Shown here: piece after piece, positions 1 through 7,770 of the stretch | Position numbering within the stretch: position 1 is the stretch's first letter | Layout of the letters: each line of letters opens with the position of its first letter | NCBI GenBank assembly: GCA_041745535.1 | Contig: JBGTIS010000019.1 | Span: forward strand, 1-18,499 | DNA length: 18,499 nt | Origin: JBGTIS01 sp041745535 | Lineage (GTDB): Bacteria > Bacteroidota > Bacteroidia > Cytophagales > Cyclobacteriaceae | Direction: 5' to 3' | Position numbers and translations under genes: made by a program | The notes under the pieces: model-generated | Told to the model about the DNA's origin: nothing | What the model saw: only the letters and a program-made list of their open reading frames with translations | Databases searched by the model: none

Positions 1-1846
1 TGAATCGTTCCACCGACTCCTGCATCATACCCGTGATGCGCTGTACCAGCTCTGAGGCCAGTACTTCGGAAGACAGGTTACGCAAAAGGGCTTGCATCAG
101 CCCTTCAATGTTAGAAATGGGTGCTTTTAAATCGTGGGAAGCAGTATAAATAAAATTGTCCAGGTCATTATTAATCCGAAGCAATTGTTCATTTTTCAAT
201 TCCATGGCCTCTTCTGATACCTTACGTTCTGTGATATCAATAGCCGAACCCACATAGGCGTACAATTCACCTTTAGAGAAGTAACTTGGAGCGCCTTTGG
301 AAAGAAACCAGCGATATTCACCATCTTTCCGAAGCAAACGTAATTCTCGACTATATCGCGTATTACTTTGTATAGCTCCAAATATTTCTTCTTGAGTTGA
401 TTTTAAATCATCGGGATGAACAAAGGAGTCGCAGCCTTTCGGAATAAACTGTTCCAGCGTAACACCCAAAAATTCAAGGCCAAATTTGTTCATATACATC
501 AGCGTGCCATCAGGGTTCAGTGCCCACACCATGTTTGGCGCGGCATCCGCCATAACGCGAAATCGCCCTTCACTTTCTTTTAAAGCGGCTTCCATTTGTT
601 TGCGCTCTGTAATATCTCTTGCTACCGCTAACATATGAGGTTCGCCGCCAAGCACTAGTCCTCCCATATTTATCTCTACCGGATAGATATGACCATCTTT
701 TCTTTTATGCACGGTTTCAAATTGCGGAATGAGCTCTTTTTGTGCCCTGGCAAAAGTTTGTGAAAACAATTCAAACTGATATACAGGGTCTACTTCAGGC
801 ACCGTGATGTGCCGGGCTTCTTCTTCTGTGTACCCCCATGCCGCTAACGCTTTTTTGTTGAGATAAGCAAAAGATCCATCTTCCCGCATGAGGATAAAAG
901 GATCCTGGGCGTGTTCCGCCATATACTTAAACCGCTTCAATTCTTCTTCACTTTCTTCAATCTTTTTCCTTGCAAGCACCTGTTCGGTTACATCATGGCA
1001 AAGTACCATCACTCCGATAATAGTTCCATCTTCCACTTTGTAAGGCTGGTAAACCAGATTAAGATACCCTTCCTTCTTTTCTCCATTTACATAAACAAAA
1101 TAAGACTGATCGTAGAGGTAAATGGATTCACCGGTTAACCGTACCTTATCCAGAATAGGCCGGAAAACATCTTCTGCCTCAGGTATGATATTGAATAAGG
1201 GTTGGCCCATTAATTCGTCAGCAGAGCTGTCGATCAAACGTCCGTAATTTTCATTTACCACATCTACCTCCATTTCCTCGCCAATTAAAACAATGATTGC
1301 CACCGTTGCTACACGCACCAGGTTTTGAAAGCGTTGGTCGGATAGCTCTAGCGCGTTTACTTTTTTGACTTTTTCCGTGGTTTCGTTGCATACCACCAGT
1401 ACGCCTCCCACTTCCCCACTTTCATCCGTTACCGGACTGTAACTAAACGTCCAGTATACATCTTCTATTTGTCCATTTCGATAAATAGGAATGAGTTGAT
1501 CTTCACTCCAGGTAGCTTCCCCGCCGGAAAGTACCTGATCGATCAGGGGGCTAATGACAGGCCATATTTCAAGCCAGACTTCTTTTCCTTTCATGCCCAG
1601 GGCTTTCGGGTGTTTCCCTTCATTGCCCAGGCTTGGCCGGTATGCATCGTTATAAAAACATAAATGCTCGGAGCCCCAAAAAAGAAACATAGGAAATTTC
1701 GAATTCAAGATAATGCTCAGGGTGGTTCGCAAACTTTGCGGCCAGGCATCTGTGGGTCCAAGCGGGGTTTTTGTCCAATCAAATTCACGCATTCGCGCCC
1801 CCATTTCTCCACCACCAGCAAAAAAGCCTGCTCTCTCTTCTGCCAT
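1..1846 (-). CDS. Multi-PAS sensor histidine kinase, C-terminus cut by the window edge
   Basis: The frame is open from an ATG at 1846-1844 to the left edge, giving 615 codons with no stop. Four PAS-like modules are visible at about residues 30-160, 167-290, 300-415 and 425-545. The first begins with a GGGEMG segment, then DWTKTPLGP and WPQSLRT, a sensory PAS type common at the start of Bacteroidota and proteobacterial kinases. Later PAS units end in DVTE, DITERK and DITERK, as PAS/PAC units do. A HisKA domain starts near residue 555, with phospho-acceptor His571 in TASHDLKAP; the ATPase domain would lie outside the window. No membrane segment or signal peptide is seen, so it should be a cytoplasmic sensor that autophosphorylates on His571. 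The signal is unknown. No response regulator is adjacent in the window. The HisKA region closely matches that of the kinase at 3211-5739, so the two are paralogues. No Shine-Dalgarno precedes the start. Family assignment is secure; function is not. Confidence 0.93.
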   Translation of the reverse strand, partial: MAEERAGFFAGGGEMGARMREFDWTKTPLGPTDAWPQSLRTTLSIILNSKFPMFLFWGSEHLCFYNDAYRPSLGNEGKHPKALGMKGKEVWLEIWPVISPLIDQVLSGGEATWSEDQLIPIYRNGQIEDVYWTFSYSPVTDESGEVGGVLVVCNETTEKVKKVNALELSDQRFQNLVRVATVAIIVLIGEEMEVDVVNENYGRLIDSSADELMGQPLFNIIPEAEDVFRPILDKVRLTGESIYLYDQSYFVYVNGEKKEGYLNLVYQPYKVEDGTIIGVMVLCHDVTEQVLARKKIEESEEELKRFKYMAEHAQDPFILMREDGSFAYLNKKALAAWGYTEEEARHITVPEVDPVYQFELFSQTFARAQKELIPQFETVHKRKDGHIYPVEINMGGLVLGGEPHMLAVARDITERKQMEAALKESEGRFRVMADAAPNMVWALNPDGTLMYMNKFGLEFLGVTLEQFIPKGCDSFVHPDDLKSTQEEIFGAIQSNTRYSRELRLLRKDGEYRWFLSKGAPSYFSKGELYAYVGSAIDITERKVSEEAMELKNEQLLRINNDLDNFIYTASHDLKAPISNIEGLMQALLRNLSSEVLASELVQRITGMMQESVERF

Positions 1847-2091
1847 TACAATTGATTTTGGGGTACGATTATAAGCTGCTTATTGTTTTTTAAGGAGTTC
1901 CTAAAATATGTATTCAATACCATTACCTGCCTTTAAATCACCCATCCAGAAAATTTATAAAAATGTGGGCAAAGTTATAAATTTTGAAATCGTTCTAAAG
2001 AAAATATACCAATTAATTCCTGATATAAATGCTGGAAACGATCTATTAACAACTATATTGATGACAATGTTGTTTGTAAGTTCAATTATAA

Positions 2092-2122
2092 TTGACAAAT
2101 ATCGCAGTTTAGTATATCTTTC
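2092..2122 (+). promoter_or_regulatory. Candidate Bacteroidota-type promoter for the Asp-box protein gene
   Basis: TTG at 2092-2094 is followed after 20 nt by TATCTTTC at 2115-2122, one base off the Bacteroidota -7 consensus TAnnTTTG. The spacing is normal for these -33/-7 promoters and would put the transcription start about 15-20 nt before the ATG at 2146. The rest of 1847-2145 is AT-rich. It holds a short open frame (1908-2195) that overlaps the real gene start, resembles nothing I know and is probably not coding. This is a motif match only. Confidence 0.4.
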
Positions 2123-2145
2123 GCTCATACCTCAGCAACATACCT

Positions 2146-3195
2146 ATGAAAGCAGTTTTTATTACCATTTTCCTATTCCTTTTTGTGTCGCTTAACATTT
2201 TTTGTGCTACTCCACCTAAAAATATGATCGCCAGTGGACAACAACCACAGATAACCATTGACCCGACAGGCATCCAAAGAATTATTTACGGAAAAGAAGA
2301 TAAAATATACTGCGCTACCTCTGTGGATAATGGAATCTCCTTTCCCGATATTCAATTAATCGGCGAAGTCAGCGATATGCACCTGGGCATGTCAAGGGGA
2401 CCCCAGGTAGCCAGTTCAAAAAATTACACCCTGGTAACGGCTATGGACAAATCAGGTGGTATACATTCTTTTCAATTAAATCATCAGTCTGGAGAGTGGT
2501 TACAAACAGCCCAAGTAAATGATATGCCAGGTATGGCTCCTGAAGGTTTAATGAGCATAACCGCTGACGAAAATGATAATTTTTATGCCGTTTGGCTGGA
2601 TATCCGGCATGATAAGCACAATAAAATTTGTTTCGCTTCCACCACCAACCAGGGAAAAACCTGGTCAGAAAACAAAATTGTGTACCAATCGCCTGATAAC
2701 ACCGTTTGTGAGTGTTGTAAACCAAACATCGCGGCAAGCCAGGCAAACGTAGCGATTATGTTCAGGAACTGGCTCAATGGTTCCAGAGACCTCTATTTAC
2801 TCCAATCGGACGATAAAGGCGCCTCCTTTAACCATCCTGTAAAACTGGGAAACGGAACCTGGAAATTAAATGGATGCCCCATGGATGGCGGCGGTTTGGT
2901 AGTGAATGCGGATAACGAGGTGTCAACGGTTTGGCAACGGGAGGGCAAAATATTTTACGCCATGCCCAATGAACCTGAAAAGCAAATAGGCACAGGGCGC
3001 AATTGCAGTCTGGCTGATGCTGAAAGCCCCATAATTACCTGGCAGGATGGAAAGCAACTTAAGGTAAAAGCAATCAACCAGGGTACCACCTATGATTTAG
3101 GCGAAGGGAGCTTTCTGAAAGCCATCAGGACTGATGATGACAAAATTCTTTGTGTTTGGGAAAATGAGGGAGAAATTATATTTCAGAAACTATAA
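2146..3195 (+). CDS. Secreted Asp-box (BNR/sialidase-like) beta-propeller protein with a CxCC motif
   Basis: 349 aa. The start gives a clean Sec signal peptide (MKAVF, then a hydrophobic stretch to about residue 20), so the mature protein should be periplasmic or secreted. The residues before Cys20 (LNIF) do not make a good lipobox. Three Asp-box-like motifs appear: SVDNGISF (59-66), STTNQGKTW (165-173) and SDDKGASF (221-228). These mark blades of a sialidase-type beta-propeller. The FRIP motif and the spaced arginines expected of true sialidases are not evident, so sialidase activity should not be assumed. A TVCECCKP motif (Cys188, Cys190, Cys191), the stretch MFRNWLNGSRDLYL (205-218) and a later CPMDGGG (244-250) match my recollection of a conserved family usually labelled sialidase family protein. 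Clustered Cys with nearby Met and His suggests metal or disulfide chemistry, which is inference. It is convergent with the kinase at 3211-5739, with only 15 nt between stops. Confidence 0.85.
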   Translation: MKAVFITIFLFLFVSLNIFCATPPKNMIASGQQPQITIDPTGIQRIIYGKEDKIYCATSVDNGISFPDIQLIGEVSDMHLGMSRGPQVASSKNYTLVTAMDKSGGIHSFQLNHQSGEWLQTAQVNDMPGMAPEGLMSITADENDNFYAVWLDIRHDKHNKICFASTTNQGKTWSENKIVYQSPDNTVCECCKPNIAASQANVAIMFRNWLNGSRDLYLLQSDDKGASFNHPVKLGNGTWKLNGCPMDGGGLVVNADNEVSTVWQREGKIFYAMPNEPEKQIGTGRNCSLADAESPIITWQDGKQLKVKAINQGTTYDLGEGSFLKAIRTDDDKILCVWENEGEIIFQKL

Positions 3196-3210
3196 TAAAT
3201 CCGGCCAACT

Positions 3211-5739
3211 TTATTTGGGAAGGTAGCAGTAAAATGTACTTCCCTCGTTTAATTTACTTTCCACGCTTATTCTGCCTCCTAAATTTTCAATCGTTCTTTT
3301 TACGATATACAAACCAATACCCGTACCTTCTACATGGGTATGCAGCCGTTTGAACATGGTAAATAGTTTTTTATGCTGGTATTCGGGTATGCCCAAGCCA
3401 TTATCCTGCACAGAAAACACAATATAATTGTCTTCCACACAGGTTTTTATTTTAATAACCAAAGGCGCATGCCGCGACCTGTATTTAATGGCATTGGATA
3501 TTAAATTATAGGCGATGCTTTTGAATTTTGCCCTCGCGATATTCATTTTAGATACCTCTAAGGTTTGTTCAAATATGGGTGATGAGTCTCGAATAAGATG
3601 CTCAATATCTGATTTCGCTTCTTCAATTACCTCCGGTATGGAGATAACCTCAGCCTTCTGGTCCAGATTTTTCGCTACTTTTGTTATATCAGTTAAGTAG
3701 TGGATGGTACTGCTTAATTTCGATACCGACTTTTCCATCATACCCAGCAGTTGATGATCTTTTTCATCCAGCCTGTCTACATAAGTTTGCGTAACAATTC
3801 TGATTAATCCTTCCAGATTAGCAATCGGAGATTTTAAATCGTGAGAAGCGGTATAAATAAAATTATCCAGATCGTAGTTAATCCTGACCAGTTCCTCATT
3901 TTTCTTCACCAATTCGTTTTGTGTCTTTTTTATAGAAGAAACATCCGTAACCAATCCAAAAAAGCCTACTACCTCATTGTTAACCTGATGAGGTATAAAA
4001 TTGACAATGGTATTTCTGATGCCATCAAATTTATAGGGAATAGCCCCCTCGAACCGCATTTCCTTTCCGGCCAGGGTTTTTTGTATGGCTTCTTCCAGGA
4101 TTTGGTAAGCAGGTTTGCCAATTACTTTCCAAATTCGCTTACCCAGGATCTCCGTTTTTGGCTTCCGAAACCAGGTGGAATAAGCTCTGTTCACAAATTG
4201 AAACTCCTGTTTTGTATTGAAATAAGAAATTAATACCGGCAGGGCATCGGTAATCATGCGCAGTTGTTCTTCACTGGCCGCCAGATCCTGTGTACGCAGG
4301 ACGATTCTTTTTTCCAGTTCATCATTGGCTTCATGCAATTGTTCTTCGGCTATTTGAATTTCCTCCAGGGTAGCGGCCAGTTCCTGATTGACTTCATGAA
4401 TGGCCATCTCTGATTTTTTTCTGGCAGTGATGTCCTGGGATATGCAGATAATTTCAAGGGGAAATCCGTCCTGATCTTTGCTGAAAACATTGTATCTGCC
4501 CAAAACCCAAAGGTATGCTCCATTTTTATCTTTTACCCGATATTCAATTTCTCTAACGGCATCACCGGTGTACTTCCGGTAATTAATAAGAAAGTCTGTA
4601 AAGGTTGAAATATCGTCCGGATGCATTAATTGCTGGAAAAAGTTCGCTCCCAACTTTCTGATTTCCTCAATATTAATGTTGAGAAAGGCCGACAAATCCC
4701 GATTGGCATATATATTTTTTCGTTCTTTCAGGTTATATACGGTGATCAGATCGGGTGAAGTGCGGGCAATGCTTTCCACAAACTGCTGGCTTTCTACTAA
4801 AGCTTTCCGGGTAGCTTCAAGTTCCTGAATTTTTTGTTCAAATACGGCCACAATTGCCCGCATTTCTTCCTGGTGAACTGCCATTTCTTCATTGGCGGCA
4901 CTTAGCTCATTATTGGCCATATGCAACTTATTGATCATCTGTTGCAGTTCGGTTACATCTTTTGTTATAGTAAGGCTGCCAATGGTGCTGCTGATATGGT
5001 CTTTCAGTGGTACTATGTCAATTACAAAATATTTATTCTCGTATTGAACCGGTATATTTTTCTGCTGTGGCGCTTCACCCTTCTGTACTTTCTTTATAAC
5101 TTCAAAGGTTTGGTTGGTCTGTAGCTCAGGGAACACTTCGGTAATGCGTTTACCTTCAATATCCGTTTTTTTTATTCCATACTGTTGGGCAAGGGTTTTA
5201 TTCCACATGGTTACTTTCATGTCCTGGTCCAGCGAGTAAATACCATGGGTAGTGGTATCAAGTATGGTATTTAAAAGGTCTCTTTCTCTTCGCGATGCTA
5301 CGCTTTGTGCCTCGGTATGAGCCTTTACAATCTTTTCCCGGGAGTAGTCACAAAGCTCGTTTAATTCTTCCATAATGGCTAAACCCCGGTGTAAATCCGG
5401 TGTATATGCTTCAATCAGCCTGGTAAAACTATGCCTGCACAGGTTAATCGTATGCATAAGTCCGTTCAACTCAATTTGTTCAGTATTTACCTCCCAGTCT
5501 GCCTGATGCCATTTGGTGATGGATGCTAAGAGGCAGGCATCACCCTTGCCTTGTGCCAAAGCGGTTAATAAATCCTGATAGATATCTTTTAAAACAGCGA
5601 TAATCTGGTCATCAGAAAGGTGAGTTAAATTTCGCGGAAGCGTATATCGAACTTCTTTTGCCTTCGCAAGATGAATAGAGGCGATAGTTTCCAGATGATG
5701 CGCTAAAAGGAAAGCTGAAAATGGAACTAGTTCCTTCAC
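3211..5739 (-). CDS. Multi-PAS cytoplasmic sensor histidine kinase
   Basis: 842 aa, complete. Residues 1-145 form an alpha-helical N-terminal domain. Its pattern (LLAHHLETIASIHL, then RLIEAYTPDLHRGLAIMEEL) recalls RsbR/RsbRD-type N-terminal sensor domains, though I am unsure of that. PAS modules lie at about 152-265, 318-440 and 488-605, joined by long charged coiled-coil linkers (about 262-318 and 440-490). The kinase core is complete: His633 in TASHDLKSP, N box with Asn745/Asn749, G1 box DNGLGI (779-784) and G2 box GTGIGL (805-810). No membrane segment or receiver is present, so it should be a soluble autokinase that passes phosphate to an unlinked regulator. Its HisKA region (DLDNFIYTASHDLK, then NLEGL) nearly repeats that of the kinase at 1-1846. 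The catalytic part is certain; the ligand is unknown. Confidence 0.95.
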   Translation of the reverse strand: MKELVPFSAFLLAHHLETIASIHLAKAKEVRYTLPRNLTHLSDDQIIAVLKDIYQDLLTALAQGKGDACLLASITKWHQADWEVNTEQIELNGLMHTINLCRHSFTRLIEAYTPDLHRGLAIMEELNELCDYSREKIVKAHTEAQSVASRRERDLLNTILDTTTHGIYSLDQDMKVTMWNKTLAQQYGIKKTDIEGKRITEVFPELQTNQTFEVIKKVQKGEAPQQKNIPVQYENKYFVIDIVPLKDHISSTIGSLTITKDVTELQQMINKLHMANNELSAANEEMAVHQEEMRAIVAVFEQKIQELEATRKALVESQQFVESIARTSPDLITVYNLKERKNIYANRDLSAFLNINIEEIRKLGANFFQQLMHPDDISTFTDFLINYRKYTGDAVREIEYRVKDKNGAYLWVLGRYNVFSKDQDGFPLEIICISQDITARKKSEMAIHEVNQELAATLEEIQIAEEQLHEANDELEKRIVLRTQDLAASEEQLRMITDALPVLISYFNTKQEFQFVNRAYSTWFRKPKTEILGKRIWKVIGKPAYQILEEAIQKTLAGKEMRFEGAIPYKFDGIRNTIVNFIPHQVNNEVVGFFGLVTDVSSIKKTQNELVKKNEELVRINYDLDNFIYTASHDLKSPIANLEGLIRIVTQTYVDRLDEKDHQLLGMMEKSVSKLSSTIHYLTDITKVAKNLDQKAEVISIPEVIEEAKSDIEHLIRDSSPIFEQTLEVSKMNIARAKFKSIAYNLISNAIKYRSRHAPLVIKIKTCVEDNYIVFSVQDNGLGIPEYQHKKLFTMFKRLHTHVEGTGIGLYIVKRTIENLGGRISVESKLNEGSTFYCYLPK

Positions 5740-6011
5740 ATTAAGCGAATTATTTAATTAAAAATGCTTAAAAAAAAATAAAGTTAATCCATACAGGTCA
5801 AAAAATATCCTTACGCTTCGCAATATTCATAAATTATTTGGTAAGTGGAAGTTAAAAGTAAAAAATCAAATTCACCCATTTACCGAAGATGCGGCTTCAG
5901 AAAGATTAGGGGCTGATTGGGCTGTTTTTTGGCGTACCCATCCATTCAGGATATTTACAGATCGGGCGTTGTTACTTACGAGAGAATGGGGTTATCCAAC
6001 GGTACCCTTGA

Positions 6012-6980
6012 TCACCGGAATCCGCCGCTGTTAAATTTGGTTTTGATTACATTATTTTCGCCAGGCCGGTTATTCTTGATTCTTACTTCCAATGTGTTTT
6101 CTCTGGCGGCCGGATCGGAAATGGGGCTGGTGTAATACATGTAGTACAGGCTGTTGGAAAGGTTCACAATCCGATTTTGTACTTCTCTGAATTTATCCTT
6201 TACCTGCCCGATATTCTGCGCCAGAAAGTAATCTTCCGTAGCGATTTGCCGCAAAGGCACTTCCCGCAGATCGTCGCTGCGCAAAGCCGCTACATATACC
6301 TTCTTGTTCTGCACACTGCTCACTGCCTGGTCCAGCGTAATAGAAGGATTTGCGTTGTGGCGGCCATCGGTAAACACAATCAGATTGTACTCTACAATAG
6401 AGTCGATGGCGTAGTGTTCCTGCCAGGTAAAATAAGAATCGTTGGTAACGTCGATGATGGCGCCATACAGGTTGGTGGAACTTTCCAGCGCTTCATTCGG
6501 AATGGTATTAATTTTATTCAGCAGTAATTCATTGTCATGGGTAAAATCCTGAACAAGCCGGGTTTGCTTGTCGAAGGTAAAAATAGCGAACTTTTGGTTG
6601 GGAAGCTTTTGGTCTATCAAACTGATGCTGGCTTCTTTCAGCTGACCGATAAAATCAGATACGCTGCTGGAAATATCCAACAGCAGCACCGTACTGACGC
6701 GGGATGGGATAGATTGCGGGTCAATGGTTTTGTTAGCCTCTGTATCGATGGGTTCATCGTTTTCCAACACCACAAAATCGTCTTCCGTGAGGTTGGCCAC
6801 CCCTTTGCTTTCTTCCTGCAAAACCTGAAAAAGCAGGCTTACCTGTCGTTGTTCCGCGTTTTCCTGTACATCGTATAATTTCAACGCATAATTGTATACA
6901 GGGCTTCCGCAATCATTACAGTTGTCGCAGCTGTAAAGAAAAAGCGCGCACAATGGTAGGGCAAACACAAATTTTTTCAT
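6012..6980 (-). CDS. von Willebrand factor A domain lipoprotein
   Basis: 322 aa. The N-terminus is a lipoprotein signal: a hydrophobic run ends in LYSC, with Cys18 as the predicted lipidation site. It is followed by DNCNDC, giving a C-x2-C-x2-C cluster (18, 21, 24) and acidic residues compatible with export to the cell surface in Bacteroidota (inference). The VWA domain spans about residues 93-285 and has all MIDAS elements: DISSS (Asp102, Ser104, Ser106), Thr169 in the STNLYG loop and Asp205 in FTDG. It should therefore bind a divalent metal and, through it, a protein partner. A small domain before it (about 27-90, with DDFVVLEND) looks like the beta-rich lead-in often seen before VWA domains in extracellular proteins. 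No chaperone ATPase or protease partner is adjacent. It lies on the same strand as the susC/susD-type genes but beyond their terminator and a long gap, so it is probably transcribed separately. Partner and role are unknown. Confidence 0.88.
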   Translation of the reverse strand: MKKFVFALPLCALFLYSCDNCNDCGSPVYNYALKLYDVQENAEQRQVSLLFQVLQEESKGVANLTEDDFVVLENDEPIDTEANKTIDPQSIPSRVSTVLLLDISSSVSDFIGQLKEASISLIDQKLPNQKFAIFTFDKQTRLVQDFTHDNELLLNKINTIPNEALESSTNLYGAIIDVTNDSYFTWQEHYAIDSIVEYNLIVFTDGRHNANPSITLDQAVSSVQNKKVYVAALRSDDLREVPLRQIATEDYFLAQNIGQVKDKFREVQNRIVNLSNSLYYMYYTSPISDPAARENTLEVRIKNNRPGENNVIKTKFNSGGFR

Positions 6981-7199
6981 ACAAGTTTTCTTGAATAAAC
7001 TTGAAACGAAAAAATTTATTGTATCAAAAGTTAACCTGTTTACAAAAATCTCCGGAATATGGATTTATGAAATACAACGACAAATAAATATGTTTTGCCA
7101 AATTAAAAGCATTCTTCGGCGTCATTTCCAGTGCAAGCGCTTGAATTTCCACAGCCTACCTGCGGTAAAATGGGCAATTTGGCGCTGTAGGAATCAATT

Positions 7200-7577
7200 T
7201 TATTGGGTTGGGCCAATTGTGTTAGTCATATACAATGAGCGCGACCTGGTAGAATTGGTTGTTTTGATGCTGAACAATGACCACGACCTGGTCGGACTGA
7301 CTGTTTTGGTAGTAAACAAAGCGTCCTATCTGGTAGAACTTACCTGTACCTTACATTGGAGTGCATTATACCTGGTTTTGCTTACTGTTTACTGCCGGTG
7401 CACTTAGTTATTCCTGGTAAAACCTTATATTTTGGGGCGATCATGTAATATCTGCCAGGGAGAACTCATTTTTTTGTTCTCAAACAATGATTCCGACCAG
7501 GTGTTAACCGTTCATTCGCATTCAAACTAGGAGTCCTGCCACATTAATTGCTATTAATTGCCTGGTTGCCATGTCTC
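7200..7577. repeat. Degenerate 42-bp tandem repeat array, about nine units
   Basis: Nine-base cores recur at exact 42-nt steps: positions 7200 (TTATTGGGT), 7242 and 7284 (both CGACCTGGT), 7326 (CTATCTGGT), 7368 (ATACCTGGT), 7410 (ATTCCTGGT), 7452 (CTGCCAGGG), 7494 (CGACCAGGT) and 7536 (CTGCCACAT). Beyond the core, several units share an AGAACT-like segment right after it, a TGTTTT-like middle, and an AACAATGA-like end (units 7200, 7242 and 7452 are clearest). A weaker unit may start at 7158, and the pattern fades after 7577. No stretch between cores is unique in the way CRISPR spacers are, and the cores are far too short for CRISPR repeats. It could be an old minisatellite, a decayed repeat-protein gene (42 nt is 14 codons) or a phased protein-binding array (42 bp is about four helical turns). 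The periodicity is seen directly; its role is unknown. Confidence 0.7.
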
Positions 7578-7710
7578 CGATGAGGAATACATGAAAGTGA
7601 AGTATTACTGGTTTTTAAAATTTAAGATAAAGCCGTAATTCAATAAGTGAGGTATGTTGAAGACCATTCATTTTGGTTGTAGTCCGACATAATTATGCGC
7701 TGGCGATCAC

Positions 7711-7748
7711 AAAAAAAAAGATGAGGATTACGTTTTTCCTCATCTTTT
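7711..7748 (-). terminator. Rho-independent terminator of the susC-susD-type operon
   Basis: Arms AAAAGATGAGGA (7716-7727) and TCCTCATCTTTT (7737-7748) are perfectly complementary over 12 bp around a 9-nt loop. Read on the minus strand, the hairpin lies 22 nt after the susD-type stop codon and runs into a T tract formed by the A run at 7711-7719. Confidence 0.9.
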
Positions 7749-7770
7749 CAGGTAATTATTCAAACAATTT

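Larger units (their letters stand above)
6981..7770. other. Long intergenic region with no convincing gene
   Basis: This ~790 nt gap lies upstream of the VWA lipoprotein gene and downstream of susD. It contains the 42-bp periodic array and the susD terminator, described separately. A plus-strand open frame from 6991 to 7407 (138 codons) crosses the first half of the array. It matches no family I know, and its C-terminal half is simply the array read as hydrophobic 14-residue units. I do not call it a gene. A 10-bp palindrome CAAGCGCTTG lies just before the array, near 7134-7143. No clean -33/-7 promoter for the VWA gene was found. Confidence 0.6.

Noticed and set aside
1970..1977. CAAAGTTA, a minus-strand TAnnTTTG match, as promoter of the left-edge kinase
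   Set aside because: No TTG lies at the right distance upstream, and it is more than 110 nt from the start codon.
1908..2195. 95-codon plus-strand open frame upstream of the Asp-box gene
   Set aside because: It overlaps the well-supported signal-peptide start at 2146, spans the candidate promoter and has no recognisable product.
2146..3195. Calling the Asp-box protein a true exo-sialidase
   Set aside because: Asp boxes occur in many beta-propellers; the FRIP motif and arginine triad needed for sialidase catalysis were not found.
3196..3210. Bidirectional terminator between the convergent stops at 3195 and 3211
   Set aside because: The 15-nt spacer and adjoining bases show no stable inverted repeat.
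7200..7577. CRISPR array as an explanation for the regular spacing
   Set aside because: The conserved core is only about 9 bp, the intervening sequence is itself related between units rather than unique, and no cas gene is present.
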